A DNA stretch of 64,000 nt, taken from contig NW_027526669.1 in the NCBI RefSeq assembly GCF_052857255.1, forward strand, positions 62,001 to 126,000, written 5' to 3'. The notes under the pieces were generated by a model. It was not told where the DNA came from, did no database searches, and saw only the letters and a list, made by a program, of their open reading frames with translations. Source of the stretch: Amblyomma americanum. Lineage: Eukaryota > Arthropoda > Arachnida > Ixodida > Ixodidae. Positions 12,343-24,457 of the stretch are shown piece after piece. The position numbers and the translations under genes are program-made. Within the stretch, counting starts at the first letter, position 1. Each line of letters begins with the position of its first letter.

Positions 12343-13253
12343 GGATACATCGTTTTAGGTTGAAACTAGCAAGATTCACGAGCATCGATTTTACAAGTCG
12401 TCGAATAGTGGACGAGAGAACGGTGTAAACTTTTTCTCTCAGAACGGCGCGAAAACTTGTATTCCGGCTCAAAACAACGGGATTCATCGTTTTAGATCGA
12501 AACTAGCAAGATTCACGAGCATCGATTTTACAAGTCCTCCAAGAGTAGACGAGAGAAAGGTGCAAACTTTTACTCTCAGAACTGCGCGAAAACTTGTATT
12601 CCGGCTCAAAACAACGGGATATATCGTTTTAGATCGAAACCAGGAAGATTCACGAGCATCGATTTTACAAGTCGTCGAAGAGTAGACGAGAGAAAGGTGT
12701 AAACGTTTTATCTCAGAACTTCGCGAAAACTTGTATTCCGGCTCAAAACAACGGGATACATCGTTTTAGATCGAAACTTGCAAGATTCACGAGCATCGAT
12801 TTTACGTCGTCGAAGAGTAGACGAGAGAAAGGTGTAAACTTTTTCTCTCAGAACTGTGCGAAAACTTGTATTCCGGCTCAAAACAACGGGATACATCGTT
12901 TTAGATCGAAACCAGCAAGATTCACGAGCATCAATTTTACAAGTCGTCGAATAGTGGACGAGAGAAAGGTGTAAACTTTTTCTCTCAGAACTGCGCGAAA
13001 ACTTGTATTGCGGCTCAAAAAACGGGATACATCGTTTTAGATCGAAACTAGCAAGATTCAAGGGCATCGATTTTACAAGTCCTCGAAGAGTAGACGAGAG
13101 AAAGGTGTAAACTTTTTCTCTCGGAACTGCGCGAAAACTTGTATTCCGGCTCAAAACAACGAGATACATCGTTTTAGATCGAAACTAGCAAGATTCACGA
13201 GCATCGATTTTACAAGTCGTCGAAGAGTAGACGAGAGAAAGGTGTAAACTTTT
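12343..13253 (+). repeat. HOR unit e-f-g-a-b-c-d, copy 2 at 1,366 bp
   Basis: This matches 10,976-11,886 in monomer order and private states, including AACTGTGCG in b and GAGCATCAATTTTAC. Instead of the second b-c-d trio, it continues at 13,254 with an a-like monomer (TATCTCAGAACTTCG after CTTTT). The two copies therefore differ by gain or loss of three monomers. Confidence 0.8.
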
Positions 13254-15189
13254 TATCTCAGAACTTCGCGAAAACTTGTATTCCGGCTCAAAACAATGGG
13301 ATACATCGTTTTAGATCGAAACTTGCAAGATTCACGAGCATTGATTTTACTTCGTCGAAGAGTAGACGAGAGAAAGGTGTAAACTTTTTCTCTCAGAACT
13401 GCGCGAAAACTTGTATTCCGGCTCAAAACAACGGGATACATCGTTTTAGATCGAAACCAGCAAGATTCACGAGCATCGATTTTACAAGTCGTCGAATAGT
13501 GGACGAGCGAAAGGTGTAAACTTTTTCTCTCAGAACAGCGCGAAAACTTGTATTCCGGCTCAAAACAACGGGATTCATCGTTTTAGATCGAAAGTAGCAA
13601 GATTCACGAGCATCGATTTTACAAGTCCTCGAAGAGTAGACGAGAGAAAGGTGTAAACTTTTTCTCTCAGAACAGCGCGAAAACTGGTATTCCGGCTCAA
13701 AAAAACGGGATACATCGTTTTAGATCGAAACTTGCAAGATTCATGGGCATCGATTTTACAAGTCCTCGAAGAGTAGACGAGAGAAAGGTGTAAACTTTTT
13801 CTCTCAGAACTGCGCGAAAACTTGTATTCCGGCTCAAAACAACGAGATACATGGTTTTAGATCGAAAGTAGCAAGATTCACGAGCATCGATTTTACAAGT
13901 CGTCGAAGAGTAGACGAGAGAAAGGTGTAAACTTTTTCTCTCAGAACTGCGCGAAAACTTGTATTCCGGCTCAAAACAACGGGATACATCGTTTTAGGTT
14001 GAGACTAGCAAGATTCACGAGCATCGATTTTACAAGTCGTCGAATAGTGGACGAGAGAACGGTGTAAACTTTTTCTCTCAGAACGGCGCGAAAACTTGTA
14101 TTCCGGCTCAAAACAACGGGATTCATCGTTTTAGATCGAAACTAGCAAGATTCACGAGCATCGATTTTACAAGTCCTCCAAGAGTAGACGAGAGAAAGGT
14201 GTAAACTTTTACTCTCAGAACTGCGCGAAAACTTGTATTCCGGCTCAAAACAACGGGATATATCGTTTTAGATCGAAACCAGGAAGATTCACGAGCATCG
14301 ATTTTACAAGTCGTCGAAGAGTAGACGAGAGAAAGGTGTAAACGTTTTATCTCAGAACTTCGCGAAAACTTGTATTCCGGCTCAAAACAATGGGATACAT
14401 CGTTATAGATCGAAACTTGCAAGATTCACGAGCATCGATTTTACGTCGTCGAAGAGTAGACGAGAGAAAGGTGTAAACTTTTTCTCTCAGAACTGCGCGA
14501 AAACTTGTATTCCGGCTCAAAACAACGGGATACATCGTTTTAGATCGAAACCAGCAAGATTCACGAGCATCGATTTTACAAGTCGTCGAATAGTGGACGA
14601 GAGAAAGGTGTAAACTTTTTCTCTCAGAACTGCGCGAAAACTTGTATTGCGGCTCAAAAAACGGGATACATCGTTTTAGATCGAAACTAGCAAGATTCAA
14701 GGGCATCGATTTTACAAGTCCTCGAAGAGTAGACGAGAGAAAGGTGTAAACTTTTTCTCTCGGAACTGCGCGAAAACTTGTATTCCGGCTCAAAACAACG
14801 AGATACATCGTTTTAGATCGAAACTAGCAAGATTCACGAGCATCGATTTTACAAGTCGTCGAAGAGTAGACGAGAGAAAGGTGTAAACTTTTTCTCTCAG
14901 AACTGCGCGAAAACTTGTATTCCGGCTCAAAACAACGGGATACATCGTTTTAGGTTGAAACTAGCAAGATTCACGAGCATCGATTTTACAAGTCGTCGAA
15001 TAGTGGACGAGAGAACGGTGTAAACTTTTTCTCTCAGAACAGCGCGAAAACTTGTATTCCGGCTCAAAATAACGGGATTCATCGTTTTAGATCGAAACTA
15101 GCAAGATTCACGAGCATCGATTTTACAAGTCCTCCAAGAGTAGACGAGAGAAAGGTGTAAACTTTTACTCTCAGAACTGCGCGAAAACT
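13254..15189 (+). repeat. Mosaic run followed by a seven-type HOR copy
   Basis: After an a-b pair come three further types. h has ACAGCGCG, GGGATTCATC and GAAAGTAGC. i has AAAACTGGTATTCC, CTCAAAAAAACGGG and TTCATGGGC. j has ACATGGTTTTAG and GAAAGTAGC. The e f g a b c d e f series then resumes from about 13,990, with monomer a starting at 14,348. The same h-i-j run recurs near 25.2-25.5, 30.3-30.7, 39.8-40.1 and 46.2-46.9 kb, so it is a mobile-in-order sub-block rather than noise. Confidence 0.75.
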
Positions 15190-16264
15190 TGTATTGCGGC
15201 TCAAAACAACGGGATATATCGTTTTAGATCGAAACCAGGAAGATTCACGAGCATCAATTTTACAAGTCGTCGATGAGTACACGAGAGAAAGGTGTAAACG
15301 TTTTCTCTCAGAACTGCGCGAAAACCTGTATACCGGCTCAAAAAAACGGGATACATCGTTTTAGATCGAAACTAGCAAGATTCACGAGCATCGATTTTAC
15401 AAGTCGTCGAAGAGTAGACGAGAGAAAGGTGTAAACTTTTTCTCTCAGAACTGCGCGAAAACTTGTATTCCGGATCAAAACAACGGGATACATCGTTTTA
15501 GGTCGAAACTAGCAAGATTCACGAGCATCGATTTTATAAGTCGTCGAATAGTGGACGAGAGAAAGGTGTAAACTTTTTCTTTCAGAACGGCGCGAAAACT
15601 TGTATTCCGGCTCAAAACAACGGGATTCATCGTTTTAGATCGAAACTAGCAAGATTCACGAGCATCGATTTTACAAGTCCTCCAAGAGTAGACGAGTGAA
15701 AGGTGTAAACTTTTACTCTCAGAACTGCGCGAAAACTTGTATTCCGGCTCAGAACAATGGGTTACATTGTTTTAGATCGAAACTAGCAAGATTCACGAGC
15801 ATCGCTATTACAAGTCGTCGAAGAGTAGACGAGAGAAAGGTGTTAACTTTTTCTCTCAGAACTGCGCGAAAACTTGTATTCCGGCTCAAAACAACGGGAT
15901 ACATCGTTTTAGATCGAAACCAGCAAGATTCACGAGCATCGATTTTACACGTCGTCGAAGAGTACACGAGAGAAAGGTGTAAACGTTTTCTCTCAGAACT
16001 GCGCGAAAACTTGTATTCCGGCTCAAAACAACGGGATACATCATTTTGGATCGCAACTAGCAAGATTCACGGGCATCGATTTTACAAGTCTTCGAAGAGT
16101 AGACAAGAGAATGGTGTAAACTTTTTCTCTCAGAACTGCGCGAAAACTTGTATTCCGGCTCAAAACAACGGGATTCATCGTTTTAGATCGAAACTAGCAA
16201 GATTCACGAGCATTGATTTTACAAGTCGTTGAAGAGTAGACGAGAGAAAGGTGTAAATTTTTCT

Positions 16265-16401
16265 CTCAGAACTGCGCGAAAACTTGTATTCCGGCTCAAA
16301 ACAACGGGATACATCGTTTAAGATCGAAACTAGCAAGAGTCACGAGCATCGATTTTACACGTCGTCGAAGAGTAGACGAGAGAAAGGTGTAAACTTTTTC
16401 T
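16265..16401 (+). repeat. Representative 137-bp satellite monomer
   Basis: This unit runs from CTCAGAACTG to the next CTCAG and is exactly 137 bp. It differs from the consensus I derived by eye at three places: GTTTAAG for GTTTTAG, GAGTCAC for GATTCAC, and ACACG for ACAAG. In this phase the consensus has 27 C and 30 G (about 42% GC). It also carries one GATC, one ATCGAT, several TCGA sites and 11 CpG. The start point is arbitrary, since a tandem array has no natural first base. Confidence 0.9.
16362..16379. repeat. Short dyad TCGTC / GACGA within the monomer (example)
   Basis: TCGTC at 16362-16366 and its reverse complement GACGA at 16375-16379 flank an 8-nt spacer. The pair recurs in most monomers carrying the GTCGTCGAAG form. 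Monomers with GTCCTCG instead keep a weaker CTCG/CGAG pair, and those with GTCTTCG carry the palindrome CTTCGAAG. The right arm shares two bases with the next inverted repeat, so the two hairpins could not form together. A structural role is inference. Confidence 0.7.
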
Positions 16402-16404
16402 CTC
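16378..16404. repeat. 8-bp inverted repeat GAGAGAAA / TTTCTCTC (example)
   Basis: GAGAGAAA at 16378-16385 and TTTCTCTC at 16397-16404 are perfect inverted arms around an 11-nt spacer. The motif spans the monomer junction as phased here. It persists when the spacer changes from AAACTT to AAACGT, the common CGTTTTC variant. It is partly broken in monomers ending TTTATCTC, TTTACTCTC or TTTTGCTCTC. Known biology: dyad symmetries able to form non-B DNA are reported for centromeric satellites, especially those without CENP-B boxes. Any such role here is inference. Confidence 0.75.
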
Positions 16405-19182
16405 AGAACTGCGCGAAAACTTGTATTCCGGCTCAAAACAACGGGATACATCGTTTTAGGTTGAAACTAGCAAGATTCACGAGCATCGATTTTACAAGTC
16501 GTCGAATAGTGGACGAGAGAAAGGTGTAAACTTTTTCTCTCAGAACGGCGCGAAAACTTGTATTCCGGCTCAAAACAACGGGATTCATCGTTTTAGATCG
16601 AAACTAGCAAGATTCACGAGCATCGATTTTACAAGTCCTCCAAGAGTAGACGAGAGAAAGGTTTAAACTTTTACTCTCAGAACTGCGCGAAAACTTGTAT
16701 TCCTGTTCAGAACAATGGGTTACATCGTTTTAGATCGAAACTAGCAAGATTCACGAGCATCGCTATTACAAGTCGTCGAAGAGTAGACGAGAGAAAGGTG
16801 TTAACTTTTTCTCTCAGAACTGCGCGAAAACTTGTATTCCGGCTCAAAACAACGGGGTACATCGTTTTAGATCGAAACTAGCAAGATTCACGAGCATCGA
16901 TTTTACAAGTCCTCGAAGAGTAGACGAGAGAAAGGTGTAAACTTTTTCTCTCAGAACTGCGCGAAAACTTGTATTCCGGCTCAAAAAAACGGGATACATC
17001 GTTTTAGATCGAAACTAGCAAGATTCATGGGCATCGATTTTACAAGTCCTCGAAGAGTAGACGAGAGAAAGTCGTAAACTTTTTCTCTCAGAACTGCGCG
17101 AAAGCTTCTATTCCAGCTCAAAACAACGGGATACATCGTTGTAGATCGAAACTAGCAAGATATACGAGCATTGATTTTACAAGTCGTCGAAGAGTAGACG
17201 AGAGAAAGGTGTAAACTTTTTCTCTCAGAACTGCGCGAAAACTTGTATTCCGGCTCAAAACAACGGGATACATCGTTTAAGATCGAAACTAGCCAAGATT
17301 CACGAGCATCGATTTTACACGTCGTCGATGAGTACACGAGAGAAAGGTGTAAACGTTTTCTCTCAGAACTGCGCGAAAACTTGTATACCGGCTCAAAAAA
17401 ACGGGATACATCGTTTTAGATCGAAACTTGCAAGATTCACGAGCATCGATTTTACAAGTCGTCGAAGAGTAGACGAGAGAAAGGTGTAAACTTTTTCTCT
17501 CAGAACTGCGCGAAAACTTCTATTCCAGTTCAAAACAACGGGATACATCGTTTTAGGTCGAAACTAGCAAGATTCACGAGCATCGATTTTACAAGTCGTC
17601 GAATAGTGGACGAGAGAAAGGTGTAAACTTTTTCTTTCAGAACGGCGCGAAAACTTGTATTCCGGCTCAAAACAACGGGATACATCGTTTTAGATCGAAA
17701 CTAGCAAGATTCACGAGCATCGATTTTACAAGTCCTCCAAGAGTAGACGAGAGAAAGGTGTAAACTCTTACTCTCAGAACTGCGCGAAAACTTGTATTCC
17801 GGCTCAAAACAACGGGATACATTGTTTTGGATCGAAACTAGCAAGATTCACGGGCATCGATTTTACAAGTCGTCGAAGAGTAGACGAGAGAAAGGTGTAA
17901 ACTTTTTATCTCAGAACTTCGCGAAAACTTGTATTCCGGCTCAAAACAACGGGATACATCGTTTTAGATCGAAACCAGCAAGATTCACGAGCATCGATTT
18001 TACAAGTCGTCGAATAGTGGACGAGAGAAAGGTGTAAACTTTTTCTCTCAGAACTGCGCGAAAACTTGTATTCCGGCTCAAAACAACGGGATTCATCGTT
18101 TTAGATCGAAAGTAGCAAGATTCACGAGCATCGATTTTACAAGTCCTCGAAAAGTACACGAGAGAAAGGTGTAAACTTTTTCTCTCAGAACTGCGCGAAA
18201 ACTTGTATTCCGGCTCAAAAAAACGGGATACATCGTTTTAGATCGAAACTAGCAAGATTCATGGGCATCGAATTTACAAGTCCTCGAAGAGTAGACGAGA
18301 GAAAGGTGTAAACTTTTTCTCTCAGAACTGCGCGAAAACTTGTATTCCGGCTCAAAACAACGAGATACATCGTTTTAGATCGAAAGTAGCAAGATTCACG
18401 AGCATCGATTTTACAAGTCGTCGAAGAGTAGACGAGAGAAAGGTGTAAACTTTTTCTCTCAGAACTGCGCGAAAACTTGTATTCCGGCTCAAAACAACGG
18501 GATACATCGTTTTAGGTTGAAACTAGCAAGATTCACGAGCATCGATTTTACAAGTCGTCGAATAGTGGACGAGAGAACGGTGTAAACTTTTTCTCTCAGA
18601 ACGGCGCGAAAACTTGTATTCTGGCTCAAAACAACGGGATTCATCGTTTTAGATCGAAACTAGCAAGATTCACGAGCATCGATTTTACAAGTCCTCCAAG
18701 AGTAGACGAGAGAAAGGTGTAAACTTTTACTCTCAGAACTGCGCGAAAACTTGTATTGCGGCTCAAAACAACGGGATACATCGTTTTAGATCGAAACCAT
18801 CAAGATTCACGAGCATCGATTTTACAAGTCGTCGAAGAGTAGACGAGAGAAAGGTGTAAACTTTTTCTCTCAGAACTGCGCGAAAACTTGTATTCCGGCT
18901 CAAAACAACGGGATTCATCGTTTTAGATCGAAACTAGCAAGATTCACGAGCATCGATTTTAAAAGTCCTCGAAGAGTAGACGAGAAAAAGGTGTAAACTT
19001 TTTCTCTCAGAACTGCGCGAAAGCTTGTATTCCGGCTCAAAACAACGAGATACATCGTTTTAGATCGAAACTAGCAAGATTCACGAGCATCTATTTTACA
19101 AGTCCTCGAAGAGTACACGAGAGAAAGGTGTAAACTTTTTCTCTCAGAACTGCGCGAAAACCTCTATTCCAGCTCAAAACAA

Positions 19183-21600
19183 CGGGATACATCGTTGTAG
19201 ATAGAAACTAGCAAGATATACGAGCATTGATTTTACAAGTCGTCGAAGAGTAGACGAGAGAAAGGTGTAAACTTTTTCTCTCAGAACTGCGCGAAAACTT
19301 GTATTCCGGCTCAAAACAACGGGATACATCGTTTTAGATCGAAACCAGCAAGATTCACGAGCATCGATTTTACACGTCGTCGAAGAGTACACGAGAGAAA
19401 GGTGTAAACGTTTTCTCTCAGAACTGCGCGAAAACTTGTATTCCGGCTCAAAACAACGGGATACATTGTTTTGGATCGAAACTAGCAAGATTCACGGGCA
19501 TCGATTTTACAAGTCTTCGAAGAGTAGACAAGAGAATGGTGTAAACTTTTTCTCTCAGAACTGCGCGAAAACTTGTATTCCGGCTCAAAACAACGGGATT
19601 CATCGTTTTAGATCGAAACTAGCAAGATCACGAGCATTGATTTTACAAGTCGTTGAAGAGTAGACGAGAGAAAGGTGTAAATTTTTCTCTCAGAACTGCG
19701 CGAAAACTTGTATTCCGGCTCAAAAAAACGGGATACATCGTTTTAGATCGAAACTAGCAAGAGTCACGAGCATCGATTTTACACGTCGTCGAAGAGTACA
19801 CGAGAAAAAGGTGTAAACGTTTTCTCTCAGAACTGCGCGAAAACTTGTATACCGGCTCAAAAAAACGGGATACATCGTTTTAGTTCGAAACTAGCAAGAT
19901 TCACGAGCATCGATTTTACAAGTCGTCGAAGAGTAGACGAGAGAAAGGTGTAAACTTTTTCTCTCAGAACAGCGCGAAAACTGGTATTCCGGCTCAAAAA
20001 AACGGGATACATCGTTTTAGATCGAAACTAGCAAGATTCATGGGCATCGATTTTACAAGTCCTCGAAGAGTAGACGAGAGAAAGGTGTAAAATTTTTCTC
20101 TCAGAACTGCGCGAAAACTTGTATTCCGGCTCAAAACAACGAGATACATGGTTTTAGATCGAAAGTAGCAAGATTCACGAGCATCGATTTTACAAGTCGT
20201 CGAAGAGTAGACGAGAGAAAGGTGTAAACTTTTTCTCTCAGAACTGCGCGAAAACTTGTATTCCGGCTCAAAACAACGGGATACATCGTTTTAGGTTGAG
20301 ACTAGCAAGATTCACGAGCATCGATTTTACAAGTCGTCGAATAGTGGACGAGAGAACGGTGTAAACTTTTTCTCTCAGAACGGCGCGAAAACTTGTATTC
20401 CGGCTCAAAACAACGGGATTCATCGTTTTAGATCGAAACTAGCAAGATTCACGAGCATCGATTTTACAAGTCCTCCAAGAGTAGACGAGAGAAAGGTGTA
20501 AACTTTTACTCTCAGAACTGCGCGAAAACTTGTATTCCGGCTCAAAACAACGGGATATATCGTTTTAGATCGAAACCAGGAAGATTCACGAGCATCGATT
20601 TTACAAGTCGTCGAAGAGTAGACGAGAGAAAGGTGTAAACGTTTTATCTCAGAACTTCGCGAAAACTTGTATTCCGGCTCAAAACAATGGGATACATCGT
20701 TATAGATCGAAACTTGCAAGATTCACGAGCATCGATTTTACGTCGTCGAAGAGTAGACGAGAGAAAGGTGTAAACTTTTTCTCTCAGAACTGCGCGAAAA
20801 CTTGTATTCCGGCTCAAAACAACGGGATACATCGTTTTAGATCGAAACCAGCAAGATTCACGAGCATCGATTTTACAAGTCGTCGAATAGTGGACGAGAG
20901 AAAGGTGTAAACTTTTTCTCTCAGAACTGCGCGAAAACTTGTATTGCGGCTCAAAAAACGGGATACATCGTTTTAGATCGAAACTAGCAAGATTCAAGGG
21001 CATCGATTTTACAAGTCCTCGAAGAGTAGACGAGAGAAAGGTGTAAACTTTTTCTCTCGGAACTGCGCGAAAACTTGTATTCCGGCTCAAAACAACGAGA
21101 TACATCGTTTTAGATCGAAACTAGCAAGATTCACGAGCATCGATTTTACAAGTCGTCGAAGAGTAGACGAGAGAAAGGTGTAAACTTTTTCTCTCAGAAC
21201 TGCGCGAAAACTTGTATTCCGGCTCAAAACAACGGGATACATCGTTTTAGGTTGAAACTAGCAAGATTCACGAGCATCGATTTTACAAGTCGTCGAATAG
21301 TGGACGAGAGAACGGTGTAAACTTTTTCTCTCAGAACGGCGCGAAAACTTGTATTCCGGCTCAAAACAACGGGATTCATCGTTTTAGATCGAAACTAGCA
21401 AGATTCACGAGCATCGATTTTACAAGTCCTCCAAGAGTAGACGAGAGAAAGGTGTAAACTTTTACTCTCAGAACTGCGCGAAAACTTGTATTCCGGCTCA
21501 AAACAACGGGATATATCGTTTTAGATCGAAACCAGGAAGATTCACGAGCATCGATTTTACAAGTCGTCGAAGAGTAGACGAGAGAAAGGTGTAAACGTTT
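19183..21600 (+). repeat. Segment repeated at 26.1-28.55 kb, copy 1
   Basis: From GTTGTAGATAGAAAC at about 19,190 onward, this matches 26,138 onward at an offset of 6,954-6,955 bp. Shared states include GACAAGAGAATGG, the one-base-short AGCAAGATCACG, GAGAAAAAGGTG, TTTTAGTTCG, GTGTAAAATTTTTC, ACATGGTTTTAG and TTAGGTTGAGAC. It overlaps the end of module P and the start of the 956-bp array, so the duplicated block crosses that boundary. Confidence 0.8.
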
Positions 21601-24457
21601 TATCTCAGAACTTCGCGAAAACTTGTATTCCGGCTCAAAACAATGGGATAGGTCGAAACTTGCAAGATTCACGAGCATCGATTTTACGTCGTCGAAGAGT
21701 AGACGAGAGAAAGGTGTAAACTTTTTCTCTCAGAACTGCGCGAAAACTTGTATTCCGGCTCAAAACAACGGGATACATCGTTTTAGATCGAAACCAGCAA
21801 GATTCACGAGCATCGATTTTACAAGTCGTCGAATAGTGGACGAGAGAAAGGTGTAAACTTTTTCTCTCAGAACTGCGCGAAAACTTGTATTGCGGCTCAA
21901 AAAACGGGATACATCGTTTTAGATCGAAACTAGCAAGATTCAAGGGCATCGATTTTACAAGTCCTCGAAGAGTAGACGAGAGAAAGGTGTAAACTTTTTC
22001 TCTCGGAACTGCGCGAAAACTTGTATTCCGGCTCAAAACAACGAGATACATCGTTTTAGATCGAAACTAGCAAGATTCACGAGCATCGATTTTACAAGTC
22101 GTCGAAGAGTAGACGAGAGAAAGGTGTAAACTTTTTCTCTCAGAACTGCGCGAAAACTTGTATTCCGGCTCAAAACAACGGGATACATCGTTTTAGGTTG
22201 AAACTAGCAAGATTCACGAGCATCGATTTTACAAGTCGTCGAATAGTGGACGAGAGAACGGTGTAAACTTTTTCTCTCAGAACGGCGCGAAAACTTGTAT
22301 TCCGGCTCAAAACAACGGGATTCATCGTTTTAGATCGAAACTAGCAAGATTCACGAGCATCGATTTTACAAGTCCTCCAAGAGTAGACGAGAGAAAGGTG
22401 TAAACTTTTACTCTCAGAACTGCGCGAAAACTTGTATTCCGGCTCAAAACAACGGGATATATCGTTTTAGATCGAAGCCAGGAAGATTCACGAGCATCGA
22501 TTTTACAAGTCGTCGAAGAGTAGACGAGAGAAAGGTGTAAACGTTTTATCTCAGAACTTCGCGAAAACTTGTATTCCGGCTCAAAACAATGGGATACATC
22601 GTTATAGATCGAAACTTGCAAGATTCACGAGCATCGATTTTACGTCGTCGAAGAGTAGACGAGAGAAAGGTGTAAACTTTTTATCTCAGAACTGCGCGAA
22701 AACTTGTATTCCGGCTCAAAACAACGGGATACATCGTTTTAGATCGAAACCAGCAAGATTCACGAGCATCGATTTTACAAGTCGTCGAATAGTGGACGAG
22801 AGAAAGGTGTAAACTTTTTCTCTCAGAACTGCGCGAAAACTTGTATTGCGGCTCAAAAAACGGGATACATCGTTTTAGATCGAAACTAGCAAGATTCAAG
22901 GGCATCGATTTTACAAGTCCTCGAAGAGTAGACGAGAGAAAGGTGTAAACTTTTTCTCTCGGAACTGCGCGAAAACTTGTATTCCGGCTCAAAACAACGA
23001 GATACATCGTTTAGATCGAAACTAGCAAGATTCACGAGCATCGATTTTACAAGTCGTCGAAGAGTAGACGAGAGAAAGGTGTAAACTTTTTCTCTCAGAA
23101 CTGCGCGAAAACTTGTATTCCGGCTCAAAACAACGGGATACATCGTTTTAGGTTGAAACTAGCAAGATTCACGAGCATCGATTTTACAAGTCGTCGAATA
23201 GTGGACGAGAGAACGGTGTAAACTTTTTCTCTCAGAACGGCGCGAAAACTTGTATTCCGGCTCAAAACAACGGGATTCATCGTTTTAGATCGAAACTAGC
23301 AAGATTCACGAGCATCGATTTTACAAGTCCTCCAAGAGTAGACGAGAGAAAGGTGTAAACTTTTACTCTCAGAACTGCGCGAAAACTTGTATTCCGGCTC
23401 AAAACAACGGGATATATCGTTTTTGATCGAAACCAGGAAGATTCACGAGCATCGATTTTACAAGTCGTCGAAGAGTAGACGAGAGAAAGGTGTAAACGTT
23501 TTATCTCAGAACTTCGCGAAAACTTGTATTCCGGCTCAAAACAACGGGATACATCGTTTTAGATCGAAACTTGCAAGATTCACGAGCATCGATTTTACGT
23601 CGTCGAAGAGTAGACGAGAGAAAGGTGTAAACTTTTTCTCTCAGAACTGTGCGAAAACTTGTATTCCGGCTCAAAACAACGGGATACATCGTTTTAGATC
23701 GAAACCAGCAAGATTCAAGAGCATCAATTTTACAAGTCGTCGAATAGTGGACGAGAGAAAGGTGTAAACTTTTTCTCTCAGAACTGCGCGAAAACTTGTA
23801 TTGCGGCTCAAAAAACGGGATACATCGTTTTAGATCGAAACTAGCAAGATTCAAGGGCATCGATTTACAAGTCCTCGAAGAGTAGACGAGAGAAAGGTGT
23901 AAACTTTTTCTCTCGGAACTGCGCGAAAACTTGTATTCCGGCTCAAAACAACGAGATACATCGTTTTAGATCGAAACTAGCAAGATTCACGAGCATCGAT
24001 TTTACAAGTCGTCGAAGAGTAGACGAGAGAAAGGTGTAAACTTTTTCTCTCAGAACTGCGCGAAAACTTGTATTCCGGCTAAAAACAACGGGATACATCG
24101 TTTTAGGTTGAAACTAGCAAGATTCACGAGCATCGATTTTACAAGTCGTCGAATAGTGCACGAGAGAACGGTGTAAACTTTTTCTCTCAGAACGGCGCGA
24201 AAACTTGTATTCCGGCTCAAAACAACGGGATTCATCGTTTTAGATCGAAACTAGCAAGATTCACGAGCATCGATTTTACAAGTCCTCCAAGAGTAGACGA
24301 GAGAAAAGGTGTAAACTTTTACTCTCAGAACTGCGCGAAAACTTGTATTCCGGCTCAAAACAACGGGATATATCGTTTTAGATCGAAACCAGGAAGATTC
24401 ACGAGCATCGATTTTACAAGTCGTCGAAGAGTAGACGAGAGAAAGGTGTAAACGTTT
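20645..24457 (+). repeat. Four consecutive seven-monomer HOR units (956 bp)
   Basis: Type-a starts (TATCTCAGAACTTCG) lie at 20,645, 21,601, 22,547, 23,502 and 24,458, spaced 956, 946, 955 and 956 bp. Seven consensus monomers give 959 bp. The 2-nt deletion in type a and the 1-nt deletion in type c account exactly for 956. The 946-bp unit has a 10-nt deletion near 21,651 (GGGATAGGTCG), and the 955-bp unit has one T missing near 23,010. Order is a b c d e f g throughout. Confidence 0.92.

Larger units (their letters stand above)
15190..19995 (+). repeat. Module P, copy 1
   Basis: This ordered run of about 35 monomers recurs at about 33,217 and 40,326. Landmarks in order are CGATGAGTACACG with CCTGTATACC, TTCCGGATC, CTTTCAGAACGG, GAGTGAAAGG, AGAACAATGGGTTAC, GAGCATCGCTATTAC, GGATCGCAAC, GACAAGAGAATGG, GTTTAAGATCG, TTCCTGTTCAG, GCGAAAGCTTC, TAAACTCTTACTC, TTTTAAAAGTCC and the deletion AAGATCACGAGC. 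The offset to copy 2 is 18,025 bp at first, then steps to 18,435 and 18,845 bp. Copy 1 therefore has about six fewer monomers than copy 2. Confidence 0.85.

Noticed and set aside
15696..16232. 178-codon open frame on the plus strand, repeated at 33,721 and 40,832
   Set aside because: All three lie at the same place in module P and simply reflect its duplication. The translation is monomer sequence in successive frames, ending where an indel restores a stop.
16378..16404. Rho-independent terminator
   Set aside because: The inverted repeat near a T run resembles one, but the stem is only 8 bp and A/T-rich at its loop end, the T run lies inside the hairpin, and it recurs in almost every monomer with no gene before it.
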